60,997 nt of DNA, taken from the NCBI RefSeq assembly GCF_000423085.1, contig NZ_AUHH01000025.1, positions 1 to 60,997 of the forward strand. Reading direction: 5' to 3'. Both the position numbers and the translations under genes were made by a program. The notes under the pieces were generated by a model that worked only from the letters and a program-made list of their open reading frames with translations, ran no database searches and had not been told where the DNA came from. Positions 9,342 through 18,090 of this stretch are shown piece by piece. Each line of letters starts with the position of its first letter. Positions within the stretch are counted from its first letter, which is position 1. This DNA comes from Granulicoccus phenolivorans DSM 17626 = NBRC 107789 = JCM 15570 (GTDB lineage: Bacteria; Actinomycetota; Actinomycetes; Propionibacteriales; Propionibacteriaceae).

Positions 9342-10628
9342 ATGACCAACTCCCCCGGACCCCGCGCCGCGATTCTCGGCGGCAATCGGATCCCCTTCGC
9401 CCGGGCCCACGGGGCGTACGCCCGGGCGAGCAACCAGGACATGCTGATCGCCGCCCTGGACGGGCTGATCGCCCGCTTCGGGCTGGCCGGTCAGCGCCTC
9501 GACGAGGTGGTCGCCGGGGCCGTGGTGAAGCACAGCGCCGACTTCAACCTGACCCGGGAGGCCGTGCTGGGGACCGCGCTGGACCCGCGGACCCCGACCT
9601 ATGACGTGCAGCAGGCCTGCGCGACCAGCCTGGAGGCCGCGGTGCTGCTGGGGAACAAGATCCGGCTGGGTCAGGCGCAGGTGGGTATCGCCGGGGGTGT
9701 CGACTCGACCTCCGACGCCCCGATCGCGGTCAGCGAGGGACTGCGGCAGGTCCTGCTCGGGCTCAACCGGGCCAAGACACCCGGCGAACGGCTCCGGGCC
9801 CTCTCGGGTCTGCGCCCCAATCAGGTCGCCCCGCTGCTGCCCTCGGTCAGCGAACCGCGCACCGGCCTGTCGATGGGCGAACACATGGCCCGCACCGTCG
9901 AGGACTGGGGCATCACCCGCGCGGAGCAGGACGAGATCGCCGCCGCCAGTCACCAGCACCTGGCCGCGGCGTACGAGCGGGGCTTCTTCGATGACCTGCT
10001 CACCCCTTACCTCGGCCTGACCAGGGACAACAATCTGCGGGCCGACTCGACGGTGGAGAAGCTCGCCTCGCTCAAACCGGTCTTCGGCACCGACCTGCCG
10101 GACCCGTCGATGACCGCCGGCAACTCCACCCCGCTCACCGACGGCGCGGCCACGGTACTGCTGGCCAGCCCGGAGTGGGCCGCCGAGCACCGGTTCAAGC
10201 CGCTGGCCTATCTGGCCGACGCCCAGACCGCCGCGGTCGATTTCGTCTCCGGCGATGAGGGGCTGCTGATGGCCCCGGCGTACGCGACCGCGACGCTGCT
10301 GCAGCGCAACGGGTTGACCCTGCAGGACTTCGATCTCTATGAGATCCACGAGGCGTTCGCCGCGACCGTGGTGACGATCCTGAAGGCGTGGGAATCCCCC
10401 GAGTTCTGCCGGACCCGCCTCGGGCTGTCCGCGCCGCTGGGATCGATCGACCGGACCAAACTGAACGTCAACGGTTCCTCCCTGGCGACCGGCCATCCCT
10501 TCGGCGCCACCGGGGCCCGGATTCTCGCCGGGACGGCCAAGGAACTGCACGCCCGGGGCGGACGTCGCGCCCTGATCACCATCTGCGCTGCCGGCGGGCA
10601 GGGCATCGCAGCCATCGTGGAGGCCTGA
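9342..10628 (+). CDS. Acetyl-CoA C-acyltransferase (thiolase, FadA2/FadI type)
   Basis: Thiolases cleave 3-ketoacyl-CoA or condense acyl-CoA units. The 428-residue product has the nucleophile Cys in QQACATSLEAA near residue 90, the EIHEAFAAT segment, the active-site His in GHPFGATGAR, and the second Cys in ICAAGGQG near the end. The start ATG at 9342 follows AGGAG by six bases. The next two genes follow with a one-base or smaller step, so the three form one operon. The gene trio matches the M. tuberculosis neighbourhood fadA2, fabG4 and htdX (from memory), which points to chain elongation or beta-oxidation of fatty acids. Direction of the reaction in the cell cannot be read from sequence. Confidence 0.92.
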   Translation: MTNSPGPRAAILGGNRIPFARAHGAYARASNQDMLIAALDGLIARFGLAGQRLDEVVAGAVVKHSADFNLTREAVLGTALDPRTPTYDVQQACATSLEAAVLLGNKIRLGQAQVGIAGGVDSTSDAPIAVSEGLRQVLLGLNRAKTPGERLRALSGLRPNQVAPLLPSVSEPRTGLSMGEHMARTVEDWGITRAEQDEIAAASHQHLAAAYERGFFDDLLTPYLGLTRDNNLRADSTVEKLASLKPVFGTDLPDPSMTAGNSTPLTDGAATVLLASPEWAAEHRFKPLAYLADAQTAAVDFVSGDEGLLMAPAYATATLLQRNGLTLQDFDLYEIHEAFAATVVTILKAWESPEFCRTRLGLSAPLGSIDRTKLNVNGSSLATGHPFGATGARILAGTAKELHARGGRRALITICAAGGQGIAAIVEA

Positions 10629-12020
10629 GTGAGCATCGCACGCATCCCGCGGGGCAGCGTCCCCGCCGATCCCCTGTCGAAGTTCCTGTCCAGTTCGCTG
10701 GGCCAGAACCTCACCAAGACGCTCGGTTTGCCGATCCCGACCCCGCTGCGTCGCTATGTCAGTCATGCCCCGCTGTGCGACTCCCCGGTGCCGCTGCTGG
10801 GTGGGGCGACCACGCCATACCTGCCGGCGGTCGCCGACCTGCTCACCGAGCGCGGAATCACCCACCACCGCACCCTGGATGAGTCCGCTGACAAACTGGG
10901 TGGGCTGATCCTGGACTTCTCCGCCGCCCGGACCCCCCGCGACCTGGCTGCCCTGTACGCCCTGGGCTCGCCCGCGGTGAGGCGCCTGGCGACCAATGCC
11001 CGGGTGATCGTCCTGGGCACCGATCCGACGCAGTTGAGCGATCCGCTGGCCGCGGCGACCCAGCAGGGGCTGGACGGGTTCGTCCGCAGCCTGGGCAAGG
11101 AACTGCGCTCCGGCGCCACCGCGAACCTGGTGCAGGGCCCGGAGGAACCGAACGCGCCGGCGGTCCGGCACGCGGTGGAGTTCTTCCTGTCCGGGCGTTC
11201 GGCGTACGTGGACGGGCAGACGGTCCGGGTGGATGCGACCGCGCCGTCGAAGAACCCGTCGCTGGATCAGCCGTTGCGCGGCAAGGTGGCCGTGGTCACC
11301 GGGGCCGCCCGCGGGATCGGCGCGGCGATCGTGCGTACGCTGGCCCGCGACGGCGCGACCGTGATCGGCGTCGACGTGCCGACCGCCCAGGACGCCCTCT
11401 CCGAGGTGATGAACGCGGTCCGCGGCACCGCGCTCGCCCTCGATGTCACCGCCCCCGACGCCGGGCAGCGGATCCTCACCCTGGCCCGGGAGCGGCACAA
11501 CGGCCTCGACATCGTGGTGCACAACGCCGGCATCACCCGGGACAAGCTGTTCGTCAATATGGACAAGAAGCAGTGGGACCAGGTGCTCGCGGTCAATCTC
11601 AGCGCGATCGCGCAGATGAACCGGGTCTTCCTCGGCGGGGACGCCGGCGGTCGGCTCGGCCTGAACCACGGTGGCCGGATCATCTGCCTGTCCTCCCAGA
11701 GCGGGATCGGCGGTAATCGCGGCCAGACGAACTACGCCCTGTCCAAGGCCGGGCTGATCGCCCTGGTGCGTACGCTGGCCCCCCGGGTCGCCGCCGATCA
11801 GATCACCGTCAACGCGGTCGCCCCCGGAATGATCGAGACCGAGATGACCGCGGCGATGCCGGCGGTGAATCGGGAGGTCGCGCGCCGGATGAGTTCGCTG
11901 CAGCAGGGCGGTCTGCCGATCGATGTGGCCGAGGTGATCGCCTGGTTGGCCCAGCCGGCCCAAGCCGCGGTGTCCGGGCAGACGCTGCGGGTGTGTGGGC
12001 AGAATCTGATGGGGGCCTGA
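10629..12020 (+). CDS. fabG4: 3-oxoacyl-(ACP) reductase, two-domain FabG4 type
   Basis: This NAD(P)H-dependent short-chain reductase reduces 3-oxoacyl thioesters. At 463 residues it is of the high-molecular-weight kind: an N-terminal flavodoxin-like domain of about 200 residues, then a complete short-chain dehydrogenase domain with the cofactor loop VVTGAARGIG near residue 220, NAGITRDK, the catalytic Ser in SSQSGIGG, and YALSK with the Tyr and Lys. The GTG start directly abuts the TGA of the thiolase gene, and the MaoC gene overlaps its end by one base. Partner genes suggest it works on the same substrates as the thiolase and the hydratase. Confidence 0.92.
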   Translation: MSIARIPRGSVPADPLSKFLSSSLGQNLTKTLGLPIPTPLRRYVSHAPLCDSPVPLLGGATTPYLPAVADLLTERGITHHRTLDESADKLGGLILDFSAARTPRDLAALYALGSPAVRRLATNARVIVLGTDPTQLSDPLAAATQQGLDGFVRSLGKELRSGATANLVQGPEEPNAPAVRHAVEFFLSGRSAYVDGQTVRVDATAPSKNPSLDQPLRGKVAVVTGAARGIGAAIVRTLARDGATVIGVDVPTAQDALSEVMNAVRGTALALDVTAPDAGQRILTLARERHNGLDIVVHNAGITRDKLFVNMDKKQWDQVLAVNLSAIAQMNRVFLGGDAGGRLGLNHGGRIICLSSQSGIGGNRGQTNYALSKAGLIALVRTLAPRVAADQITVNAVAPGMIETEMTAAMPAVNREVARRMSSLQQGGLPIDVAEVIAWLAQPAQAAVSGQTLRVCGQNLMGA

Positions 12021-12892
12021 TGACCGAACCCACCCCGATCTCGGAGGAGCCGAACCTGACCCGGGAGTTCGCCCGGGCGCTGCGGCCGGTCCGGCGGCCG
12101 ACGACGCTGATCGAGCGCAGCCTGCTGCGTACCGGGGTCACCGTGGACCGGGCCCACCTGGCCGCGTACCAGCGGCTGTGCGGCTGGCCGGTCTCCGATC
12201 TGGTGCCGCCGACCTATCCGCACCTGCTGGCCTTTCCGCTGCAGACCCGGCTGATGGCCGGACCGGACTTCCCGCTCCGGCTGCCGGGCATGCTGCACGT
12301 GCGCAACGAGGTCCGGGTGCTGGCTCCCCTGACGGCCGGCCAGGAATGGACGCTGACCGCGGGAACGGCCCGGCTGGCCCCGCATCCGAAGGGCCGGACC
12401 GTCGAGGTGTGGGCCCGCTTGGCGATCGGGGACGACACCGTGTGGTCGGAAACCAGCACCTATCTGGCCCGCAGTGAGCACCCGGAACCACCGGCCGCCG
12501 GGGTGGAGGCGCCGGAGCGTCCCCCGGCCGGGCCGACCCGGGCCACCGCTCGCTGGGATCTGCCCGCCGATCTCGGCCGCCGTTACGCGGTGCTGTCGGG
12601 GGATGTGAACCCGATCCACCTGCATCCGTGGTCGGCGAAGGCGATGGGGTTCCGGCGTACGGTCGCGCACGGCATGTGGACCTCGGCCCGGACGCTGGCG
12701 GCACTCGGTCCGCGGGTCCAGGGCGTCGGTACGCACACCGTCTGGTTCCGCAAACCGGTGCTGTTGCCGAGCACAGTCGACCTGTGTCGTGACGACGGGG
12801 ACGACCGGATCCTGGCCGCCCTGCGCAGCGGCGTTGCCGGGCCCGGGGAGCGGTCGGAACACCTGGTCCTGCGCTGGACCCCGCAGGGCTGA
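12020..12892 (+). CDS. MaoC/HtdX-like (R)-3-hydroxyacyl dehydratase
   Basis: The 290-residue product ends in a hot-dog fold with the hydratase-2 signature YAVLSGDVNPIHLHPWSAK, where Asp and His are the catalytic pair, followed by GFRRTVAHGMW. The N-terminal half looks like a degenerate second hot-dog domain (VRNEVRVLAPLTAGQ), as in HtdX-type enzymes. The ATG at 12020 shares its A with the TGA of the reductase gene. It closes the thiolase-reductase-dehydratase operon, giving three of the four steps of an acyl-CoA elongation or degradation cycle. It converges on the next gene. Confidence 0.9.
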   Translation: MTEPTPISEEPNLTREFARALRPVRRPTTLIERSLLRTGVTVDRAHLAAYQRLCGWPVSDLVPPTYPHLLAFPLQTRLMAGPDFPLRLPGMLHVRNEVRVLAPLTAGQEWTLTAGTARLAPHPKGRTVEVWARLAIGDDTVWSETSTYLARSEHPEPPAAGVEAPERPPAGPTRATARWDLPADLGRRYAVLSGDVNPIHLHPWSAKAMGFRRTVAHGMWTSARTLAALGPRVQGVGTHTVWFRKPVLLPSTVDLCRDDGDDRILAALRSGVAGPGERSEHLVLRWTPQG

Positions 12893-12926
12893 TCAGCGGG
12901 CCGGAGCAGCCGCCCGACCGAGCCGG

Positions 12927-13364
12927 TCAGTCCGAAACGGGCTCCAGCAGGAGCACCGGGAACACCCGGTCGGTCTTCGCGGTGTACTCGAGGTAGGGCG
13001 GGTAGGCACTCACGCACCGCTCCCACCACACCTCCCGCTCGGGCCCGGAGAGCTCCCGGGCCCGGAAGGAGCCGATCTCGGTTCCGTCCTGCAGGTCCAG
13101 ATCGGGGTTCGCCACCAGGTTGTCGTACCACTGCGGATGATCGGGGGCGCCGCCCTTGGAGGCAACCACGGCGTACTTCCCGTCATGCTCGACCCGCATC
13201 AGCGGCACCTTGCGGACCTTGCCGGATCGGCCGAGCATCGTGAGCAGCACCACCGGCTTGCCGCCGAAGGTGATCCCGTCGGTCGTCCCGGTCTGCTGGA
13301 TCTGTTCCACCTGTGCGGTCGCCCGCGGATTCGCGCCCGGAACCCAGGTCCCTTGAATAGCCAT
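12927..13364 (-). CDS. Ddn-like nitroreductase/deazaflavin-dependent oxidoreductase
   Basis: The 145-residue product fits the small split-barrel family annotated as nitroreductase family deazaflavin-dependent proteins, named after the F420-dependent Ddn of mycobacteria. Supporting segments are VVLLTMLGRSGKVRKVPL near the N-terminal third, YAVVASKGGAPDHPQWYDNL, and the end WWERCVSAYPPYLEYTAKTDR. Family members reduce quinones or nitro compounds with F420H2, or use flavin. The gene is alone, pointing at the MaoC gene. No cofactor genes are nearby, so its cofactor is an inference from the family. Confidence 0.88.
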   Translation of the reverse strand: MAIQGTWVPGANPRATAQVEQIQQTGTTDGITFGGKPVVLLTMLGRSGKVRKVPLMRVEHDGKYAVVASKGGAPDHPQWYDNLVANPDLDLQDGTEIGSFRARELSGPEREVWWERCVSAYPPYLEYTAKTDRVFPVLLLEPVSD

Positions 13365-13408
13365 GGCGTCATGCTAGACCCGCGCGGCACCGGCTGCGGT
13401 CTGCCCGC

Positions 13409-14794
13409 TCAGTTGGTCGCGGCGGCGAGGGTGACCTTCACCTGGCTCTGCTGGCCGTTGCGCACGATGGTCAGGGTGACCTCCTGGCCCACCTTGTAGC
13501 TGCGGATCTGGGCCATCAGCGCTTCGGCGGACCCGACCGACTTTCCGTCGATCGCGGTGATGGTGTCCCCGCCGGTCAGCCCGGCCTGCGCCGCCGGCGA
13601 ATTCCCGGCGACCTGGACCACCTGGGCGCCGGCAGTGGTGCTGTCCCCGGCCTGGGCGGTGGCGTCCCGCGTCGAGACGCCGAGCCAGGTGTGCTGCGGG
13701 GTCTTGCCCTGCAGCAGTTGCTGGGTGACCGTGGTCACCTGGTCGGCGGGGATGGCGAAGCCGATCCCGATGTTGCCGGACTCCTGACCGCCGAGGGTCG
13801 CGATCGAGGAGGTGATCCCGATCAGTTCGCCGTTCGCGTTCAGCAGGGCGCCGCCGGAGTTGCCGGGGTTGATCGCCGCGTTCGTCTGGATCGCGTCGGT
13901 GACCGCCTGCTGCGCGGTGCTGGTCGCCTGCTGCGAGTCGGCCTGGGTGATCACCGGTCGGTTCAGCGCCGAGATGATCCCGGTGGTCGCGGTCTGGGAC
14001 AGCCCGAGCGGGTTGCCCAGCGCCATCACCGGCTCGCCGACCTTCAACTGCGAGACGTCGGCGAACTTGATCGGCGACAGGTTCGCCGGCGGATTGTCCA
14101 GCTTGATCACGGCGAGGTCGGTCGACGGGTCGGTCCCGACGACGGTCGCGGTGCGGACCTGGGCGTCATTCATGGTGACCTGGAGCTGCGCGCCCTGACC
14201 GGCTGCGGACACCACGTGATTGTTGGTCACGATGTGGCCCTCGGTGTCCAGGATGACCCCGGAGCCCTCGGCACCGGAGCGGCCATTGCTGACCTGGATC
14301 GACACGACCGACGGGGCCGCCGCGGCGGCGGTGACCGACCAGTCGGGGTTGGCCGCGTTGCCCTGGATGACCTTGACGGTGCCACCGGAGCTGTTGGAAG
14401 GGGCGGAGCCGAGCGCATCGGTCGCGGCGAGGGTGATCCCGCTGCCGAGGACACCGGCCAGCAGGGCGACCGCAGGGATGGCCAGCCAGCGCTTCGAGCG
14501 CCGGGGCCGGGTGGTCGCGACCTGGGTCGAGCCGGCCGGGGCGGGGGCGTACGGGCCCGGCTGTTGGGGGCCGGCATAGCCGGTTCCGAAGGCGCTGGTG
14601 GGGTGGGTCCCCGGCGCGGCCTGATAGGAACCCGGCTGCTGCGGGGCGTTCGGGTACGTGCCACCGGCGTTCGGGTACGTGCCGGACTGGTGGGAAGCGG
14701 GATGGGCGGCACCCGAGTGCTGGGGGTCGTTCGGTTGCTCGGGGCCGTGGGGAGCCGGATTGGGGTTCCAGGAGTTCGGCTGCTGGGTGGTCAT
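13409..14794 (-). CDS. HtrA/DegP-like membrane-anchored serine protease with PDZ domain
   Basis: The 461-residue product has a disordered N-terminus of about 110 residues rich in Pro, Gln, Gly and Asn, one transmembrane helix (WLAIPAVALLAGVLGSGITL), a trypsin-like domain and one PDZ domain. The triad is visible as His in VTNNHVVSAAG, Asp in DPSTDLAVIKLD and Ser in NPGNSGGALL. The PDZ part starts at about HTWLGVSTRD. Such proteases degrade or process damaged envelope proteins outside the membrane. The ATG at 14794 is preferred to one six codons upstream because AAGGAG lies six bases before it. The gene follows polA by 119 bases. Confidence 0.93.
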   Translation of the reverse strand: MTTQQPNSWNPNPAPHGPEQPNDPQHSGAAHPASHQSGTYPNAGGTYPNAPQQPGSYQAAPGTHPTSAFGTGYAGPQQPGPYAPAPAGSTQVATTRPRRSKRWLAIPAVALLAGVLGSGITLAATDALGSAPSNSSGGTVKVIQGNAANPDWSVTAAAAAPSVVSIQVSNGRSGAEGSGVILDTEGHIVTNNHVVSAAGQGAQLQVTMNDAQVRTATVVGTDPSTDLAVIKLDNPPANLSPIKFADVSQLKVGEPVMALGNPLGLSQTATTGIISALNRPVITQADSQQATSTAQQAVTDAIQTNAAINPGNSGGALLNANGELIGITSSIATLGGQESGNIGIGFAIPADQVTTVTQQLLQGKTPQHTWLGVSTRDATAQAGDSTTAGAQVVQVAGNSPAAQAGLTGGDTITAIDGKSVGSAEALMAQIRSYKVGQEVTLTIVRNGQQSQVKVTLAAATN

Positions 14795-14913
14795 GGTGCT
14801 CTCCTTCGACACGATCCAGAAAACCGTGGTCAGCTGTGTGTCTGCTGTGCGGACCCGGTGCGTGGGCTACGAGTCGGTCCGCGGGCGAATCTGCCGGTCG
14901 AACTGCCGGCGGG

Positions 14914-17643
14914 TCAGTGCGCGGCGGCGTGCCAGTTCTCGCCGATGCCGATCGAAACGTCCATCGGGACGGCCAGATCGACGGCGTTCTCCATCTTCTC
15001 GTGGACCAGTTCGCCGAGCTGCTCCTCCTCGCCGGGGGCCACCTCGAACAGCAGTTCGTCGTGGATCTGCAGCAACATCCGAGACTTCAGTCCCGAGGCC
15101 GCCAGCGCCGATTCCACATCGAGCATCGCGACCTTGATCACGTCGGCCGCCGAGCCCTGGATCGGGGCGTTCAGCGCCATCCGTTCGGCGTTCTCCCGGC
15201 GTTGCCGGTTCGAGCTCATCAGGTCGGGCAGGTAGCGGCGCCGGCCCAGGATCGTCTCGGTGTATTCGCTGCGCCGGGCCTGCTTGACGATGTCGGCCAG
15301 ATATTCCCGGACTCCGCCGAAGCGTTCGAAGTAGCCGTCCATCAGACTCTGCGCCTCCTCCGCGGAGATCCGCAGGTTGTTCCGCAGCCCCCACACGGTC
15401 TGCCCGTACGCCAGCCCGTAGTTCATCGCCTTCACCTTGGAACGCATGTCGGAGGTGACCTCGCTCGGGTCGACTCCGAAGACCCGGGACGCGGTCACGG
15501 TGTGGAAGTCGGTGCCGGACCGGAACGCCTCGATCAGCCCTTCATCCCCGGACATGTGCGCCATCAGCCGCATCTCGATCTGGGAGTAGTCGGCCGACAT
15601 CAGCGACTCGAACCGCGGCCCGGGCACGAACGCCTCCCGGATCCGGCGGCCCTCCTCGGTCCGGATCGGGATGTTCTGCAGGTTCGGGTCGGTGCTGGAC
15701 AGCCGACCGGTCGCCGCGATCGTCTGCAGGTAGGTGGTGTGCACCCGGCCGTCGTCGGCGACCGCCTTGAGCAGCCCCTCGATCGTCTGGCGCAACTTGA
15801 TGTTGTCCCGGTGGGCGAGCAGGTGGGCGAGGAAGGGGTGCTCGGTGTCGGCGTACAGCTGCTGCAGGGCGGCGGCGTCGGTGGTGTACCCCGACTTGGT
15901 CCGGCGGGTCTTCTTCAGACCGAGTTCGTCGAAGAGCACGACCTGCAACTGTTTGGGCGAACCGAGGTTGATCTCCTTGCCGAGCACGGCGTACGCGGCG
16001 TCGGCCGCCTCGGTCACCCGCGCATCGAAATGCGATTCCAACTGCTCCAGGTGGTCGGTGTCGATCGCGACCCCCAGGCGTTCCATCCGCGCCAGCGTCT
16101 GCTGCAGCGGCAGCTCGATGTCGGTGAGCAGATGTTCCTGGGAGCGGTCGGCCAACTCGGTCTGCATCGCCTCGGCCAGGTCGATCACCGCCCGGGCCCG
16201 GATCATCGCCGAGGCATGGGTCGGATCGTGGGCCGGGTCGTCGAACAGCGTCGCGGGCTCGCTGCCGGCGCCGCCGTCCTCCTCCAGCCGCAGTTCCCGC
16301 TTCAGGTAACGCACGGTCAGATCCGCCAGATCGTAGGTGCGCTGATCCGGCATCAGGATGTAGGCGGCCAGTTCAGTGTCACTGATCAGCCCGGCCAGTT
16401 CCCACCCGCGCTCCCACAGGGCCAGCAGTGGACCCTTCGCGCTGTGCATCGCCTTCGGCCGGCCGGGATCGGCCAGCCAGTCGGCCAGCGCGTCCTCATC
16501 GGCCGGTGCCAACTCGGTCACATCGACCCAGCCGGCCGCGCCGTCGGTCGAGGCCAACGCGATCGCGGTCGGATCCCCGGTGCCCGAACCCCAGTGACCG
16601 AGCACGTCGACCCCGGTGACCGCTCCGGCCGGGGCATGCTCGGCCAACCAGCCGGCGACCGTGCCGGCCGCCAGCCGCTCCCCGGTCAGTTCGAAACCGC
16701 CCTCCGGCTCAGCCTCCTCGGGGGTGAGCTCCAGCAGGCGCTCGCGCAGCACCCGGAACTCCAGGGCATCGAAGAGCTCATGGGTCGCCTGCCGGTCCCA
16801 CATCTGCCGGGTCAGATCCTGCGGCCCCAGCGGCAGGTCCAGATCGGTCACCAGCGCGTTCAGCCGCCGGTTCATCCGGACCTGCTCGATGTTGTCCCGC
16901 AGATTCTGGCCGGCGACCCCCTTGATCTGGTCGGCGTGGTCGAGCAGGTTGTCCAGGCCCTCGTACTCCTTGAGCCACTTGGCCGCCGTCTTCGGGCCGA
17001 CCTTGGGCACGCCGGGCAGATTGTCGCTGCTCTCCCCCACCAGCGCGGCAAGCTCGGGGTAGACCTCCGGCGGGACCAGATACTTCTCGGCCACCGCATC
17101 CGGGGTCATCCGGGCCAGATCGGACACGCCCTTGCGCGGATACAGCACGGTCACCTGCGGATTGACCAGTTGCATCGCATCCCGGTCGCCCGAACAGATC
17201 AACACCTCCATGCCCTGGTCGGCCGCCTGCGTGCTGAGCGTGGCAATGATGTCGTCGGCCTCGAAGCCCTCCAGTTCCACCGCGGGGATGTTGAGCGCGG
17301 CCAGCACCTCCTTGATCAGCGACACCTGCCCGCGGAACTCATCGGGCGAGGCCGACCGCTGCGCCTTGTACTCCGGGAAGGCCTCGGTGCGGAAGGTCTG
17401 CCGGGACACGTCGAAGGCAACCCCGACATGGGTCGGCACCTCGTCGCGCAACACGTTGATCAGCATCGAGGTGAACCCGAACACCGCATTGGTGTGCTGC
17501 CCGGTCTGCGTCGCGAAGTTCTCCACCGGCAGCGCGTAGAACGCGCGATAGGCCACCGAGTGCCCGTCCAGCAGCAACAGGCGCGGACGGGTGGTCGCGT
17601 CGGAGGTCGAATCATCGGTGGGGCTGGGTTGCGAGGTCGGCAC
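14914..17643 (-). CDS. polA: DNA polymerase I
   Basis: Pol I fills gaps and removes RNA primers. The 909-residue product has an N-terminal 5' nuclease domain (LLLLDGHSVAYRAFYALP, ELEGFEADDIIATL, GESSDNLPGVPKVGPKTA), a central 3'-5' exonuclease-like domain, and the polymerase with motif A SADYSQIEMRLMAHMS, motif B RSKVKAMNYGLAYG and motif C QIHDELLFEV. The middle domain has GVDVLG where proofreading enzymes carry DxE, so the exonuclease is probably inactive, as in mycobacterial Pol I. The GTG start at 17643 has no clear ribosome site; a leaderless or slightly shorter start is possible. It is divergent from the channel genes, with 53 bases between. Confidence 0.97.
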   Translation of the reverse strand: MPTSQPSPTDDSTSDATTRPRLLLLDGHSVAYRAFYALPVENFATQTGQHTNAVFGFTSMLINVLRDEVPTHVGVAFDVSRQTFRTEAFPEYKAQRSASPDEFRGQVSLIKEVLAALNIPAVELEGFEADDIIATLSTQAADQGMEVLICSGDRDAMQLVNPQVTVLYPRKGVSDLARMTPDAVAEKYLVPPEVYPELAALVGESSDNLPGVPKVGPKTAAKWLKEYEGLDNLLDHADQIKGVAGQNLRDNIEQVRMNRRLNALVTDLDLPLGPQDLTRQMWDRQATHELFDALEFRVLRERLLELTPEEAEPEGGFELTGERLAAGTVAGWLAEHAPAGAVTGVDVLGHWGSGTGDPTAIALASTDGAAGWVDVTELAPADEDALADWLADPGRPKAMHSAKGPLLALWERGWELAGLISDTELAAYILMPDQRTYDLADLTVRYLKRELRLEEDGGAGSEPATLFDDPAHDPTHASAMIRARAVIDLAEAMQTELADRSQEHLLTDIELPLQQTLARMERLGVAIDTDHLEQLESHFDARVTEAADAAYAVLGKEINLGSPKQLQVVLFDELGLKKTRRTKSGYTTDAAALQQLYADTEHPFLAHLLAHRDNIKLRQTIEGLLKAVADDGRVHTTYLQTIAATGRLSSTDPNLQNIPIRTEEGRRIREAFVPGPRFESLMSADYSQIEMRLMAHMSGDEGLIEAFRSGTDFHTVTASRVFGVDPSEVTSDMRSKVKAMNYGLAYGQTVWGLRNNLRISAEEAQSLMDGYFERFGGVREYLADIVKQARRSEYTETILGRRRYLPDLMSSNRQRRENAERMALNAPIQGSAADVIKVAMLDVESALAASGLKSRMLLQIHDELLFEVAPGEEEQLGELVHEKMENAVDLAVPMDVSIGIGENWHAAAH

Positions 17644-17696
17644 ACGCCGAGCCTACCGAGTGCCACCGACAGAACTTGTCCCTTATCGTCGGAGAC

Positions 17697-18083
17697 GTGA
17701 ACTTCGAGAAGGTCGTCTTCGGGTTTTTCGTGCTGCTGGCGGCAACCCTCAACTTCGGTTTCGTCATCGGCGACCTGACCGATCTGCACCAGCACAACGT
17801 CTACGAGTTGTACGCCGCGGTGGCGGTCAACATCATCGCAACAGTCCTGAAGTTCGGGGACAAGACCCAGATCGGCGCGATCCACCTGGCCACCTCGCTG
17901 GTCGCCAGCATCCAGCTGATCCTGGCCGCGGTGGTCTTCGTCTGGGCCCAGCACGTCAGTGCCGAGGGGGTCACTCCGGACGCGGTCGCCAGCATGGTCT
18001 CGCTGGCCACCGGCGCGTGCCTGGCCAATATCGCCTCGGTCGTGATGCTGATCGCCGAGACGCTGAACTTCCGGCGCCGTTGA
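17697..18083 (+). CDS. Small multi-pass membrane protein (DUF6394-like)
   Basis: The 128-residue product has four hydrophobic segments and little outside the membrane. It begins NFEKVVFGFFVLLAATLNFGF and continues with VYELYAAVAVNIIATVLKFGDKTQIGA. I recall this pattern from a family named DUF6394, often beside potassium channels, but I cannot confirm that here. The GTG at 17697 is chosen to match family members starting at this point; a TTG 21 bases upstream is an alternative. It lies seven bases before the K+ channel gene, so the two are co-transcribed. A subunit or regulator of the channel is the obvious guess. Confidence 0.8.
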   Translation: MNFEKVVFGFFVLLAATLNFGFVIGDLTDLHQHNVYELYAAVAVNIIATVLKFGDKTQIGAIHLATSLVASIQLILAAVVFVWAQHVSAEGVTPDAVASMVSLATGACLANIASVVMLIAETLNFRRR

Positions 18084-18090
18084 GGTCGCC

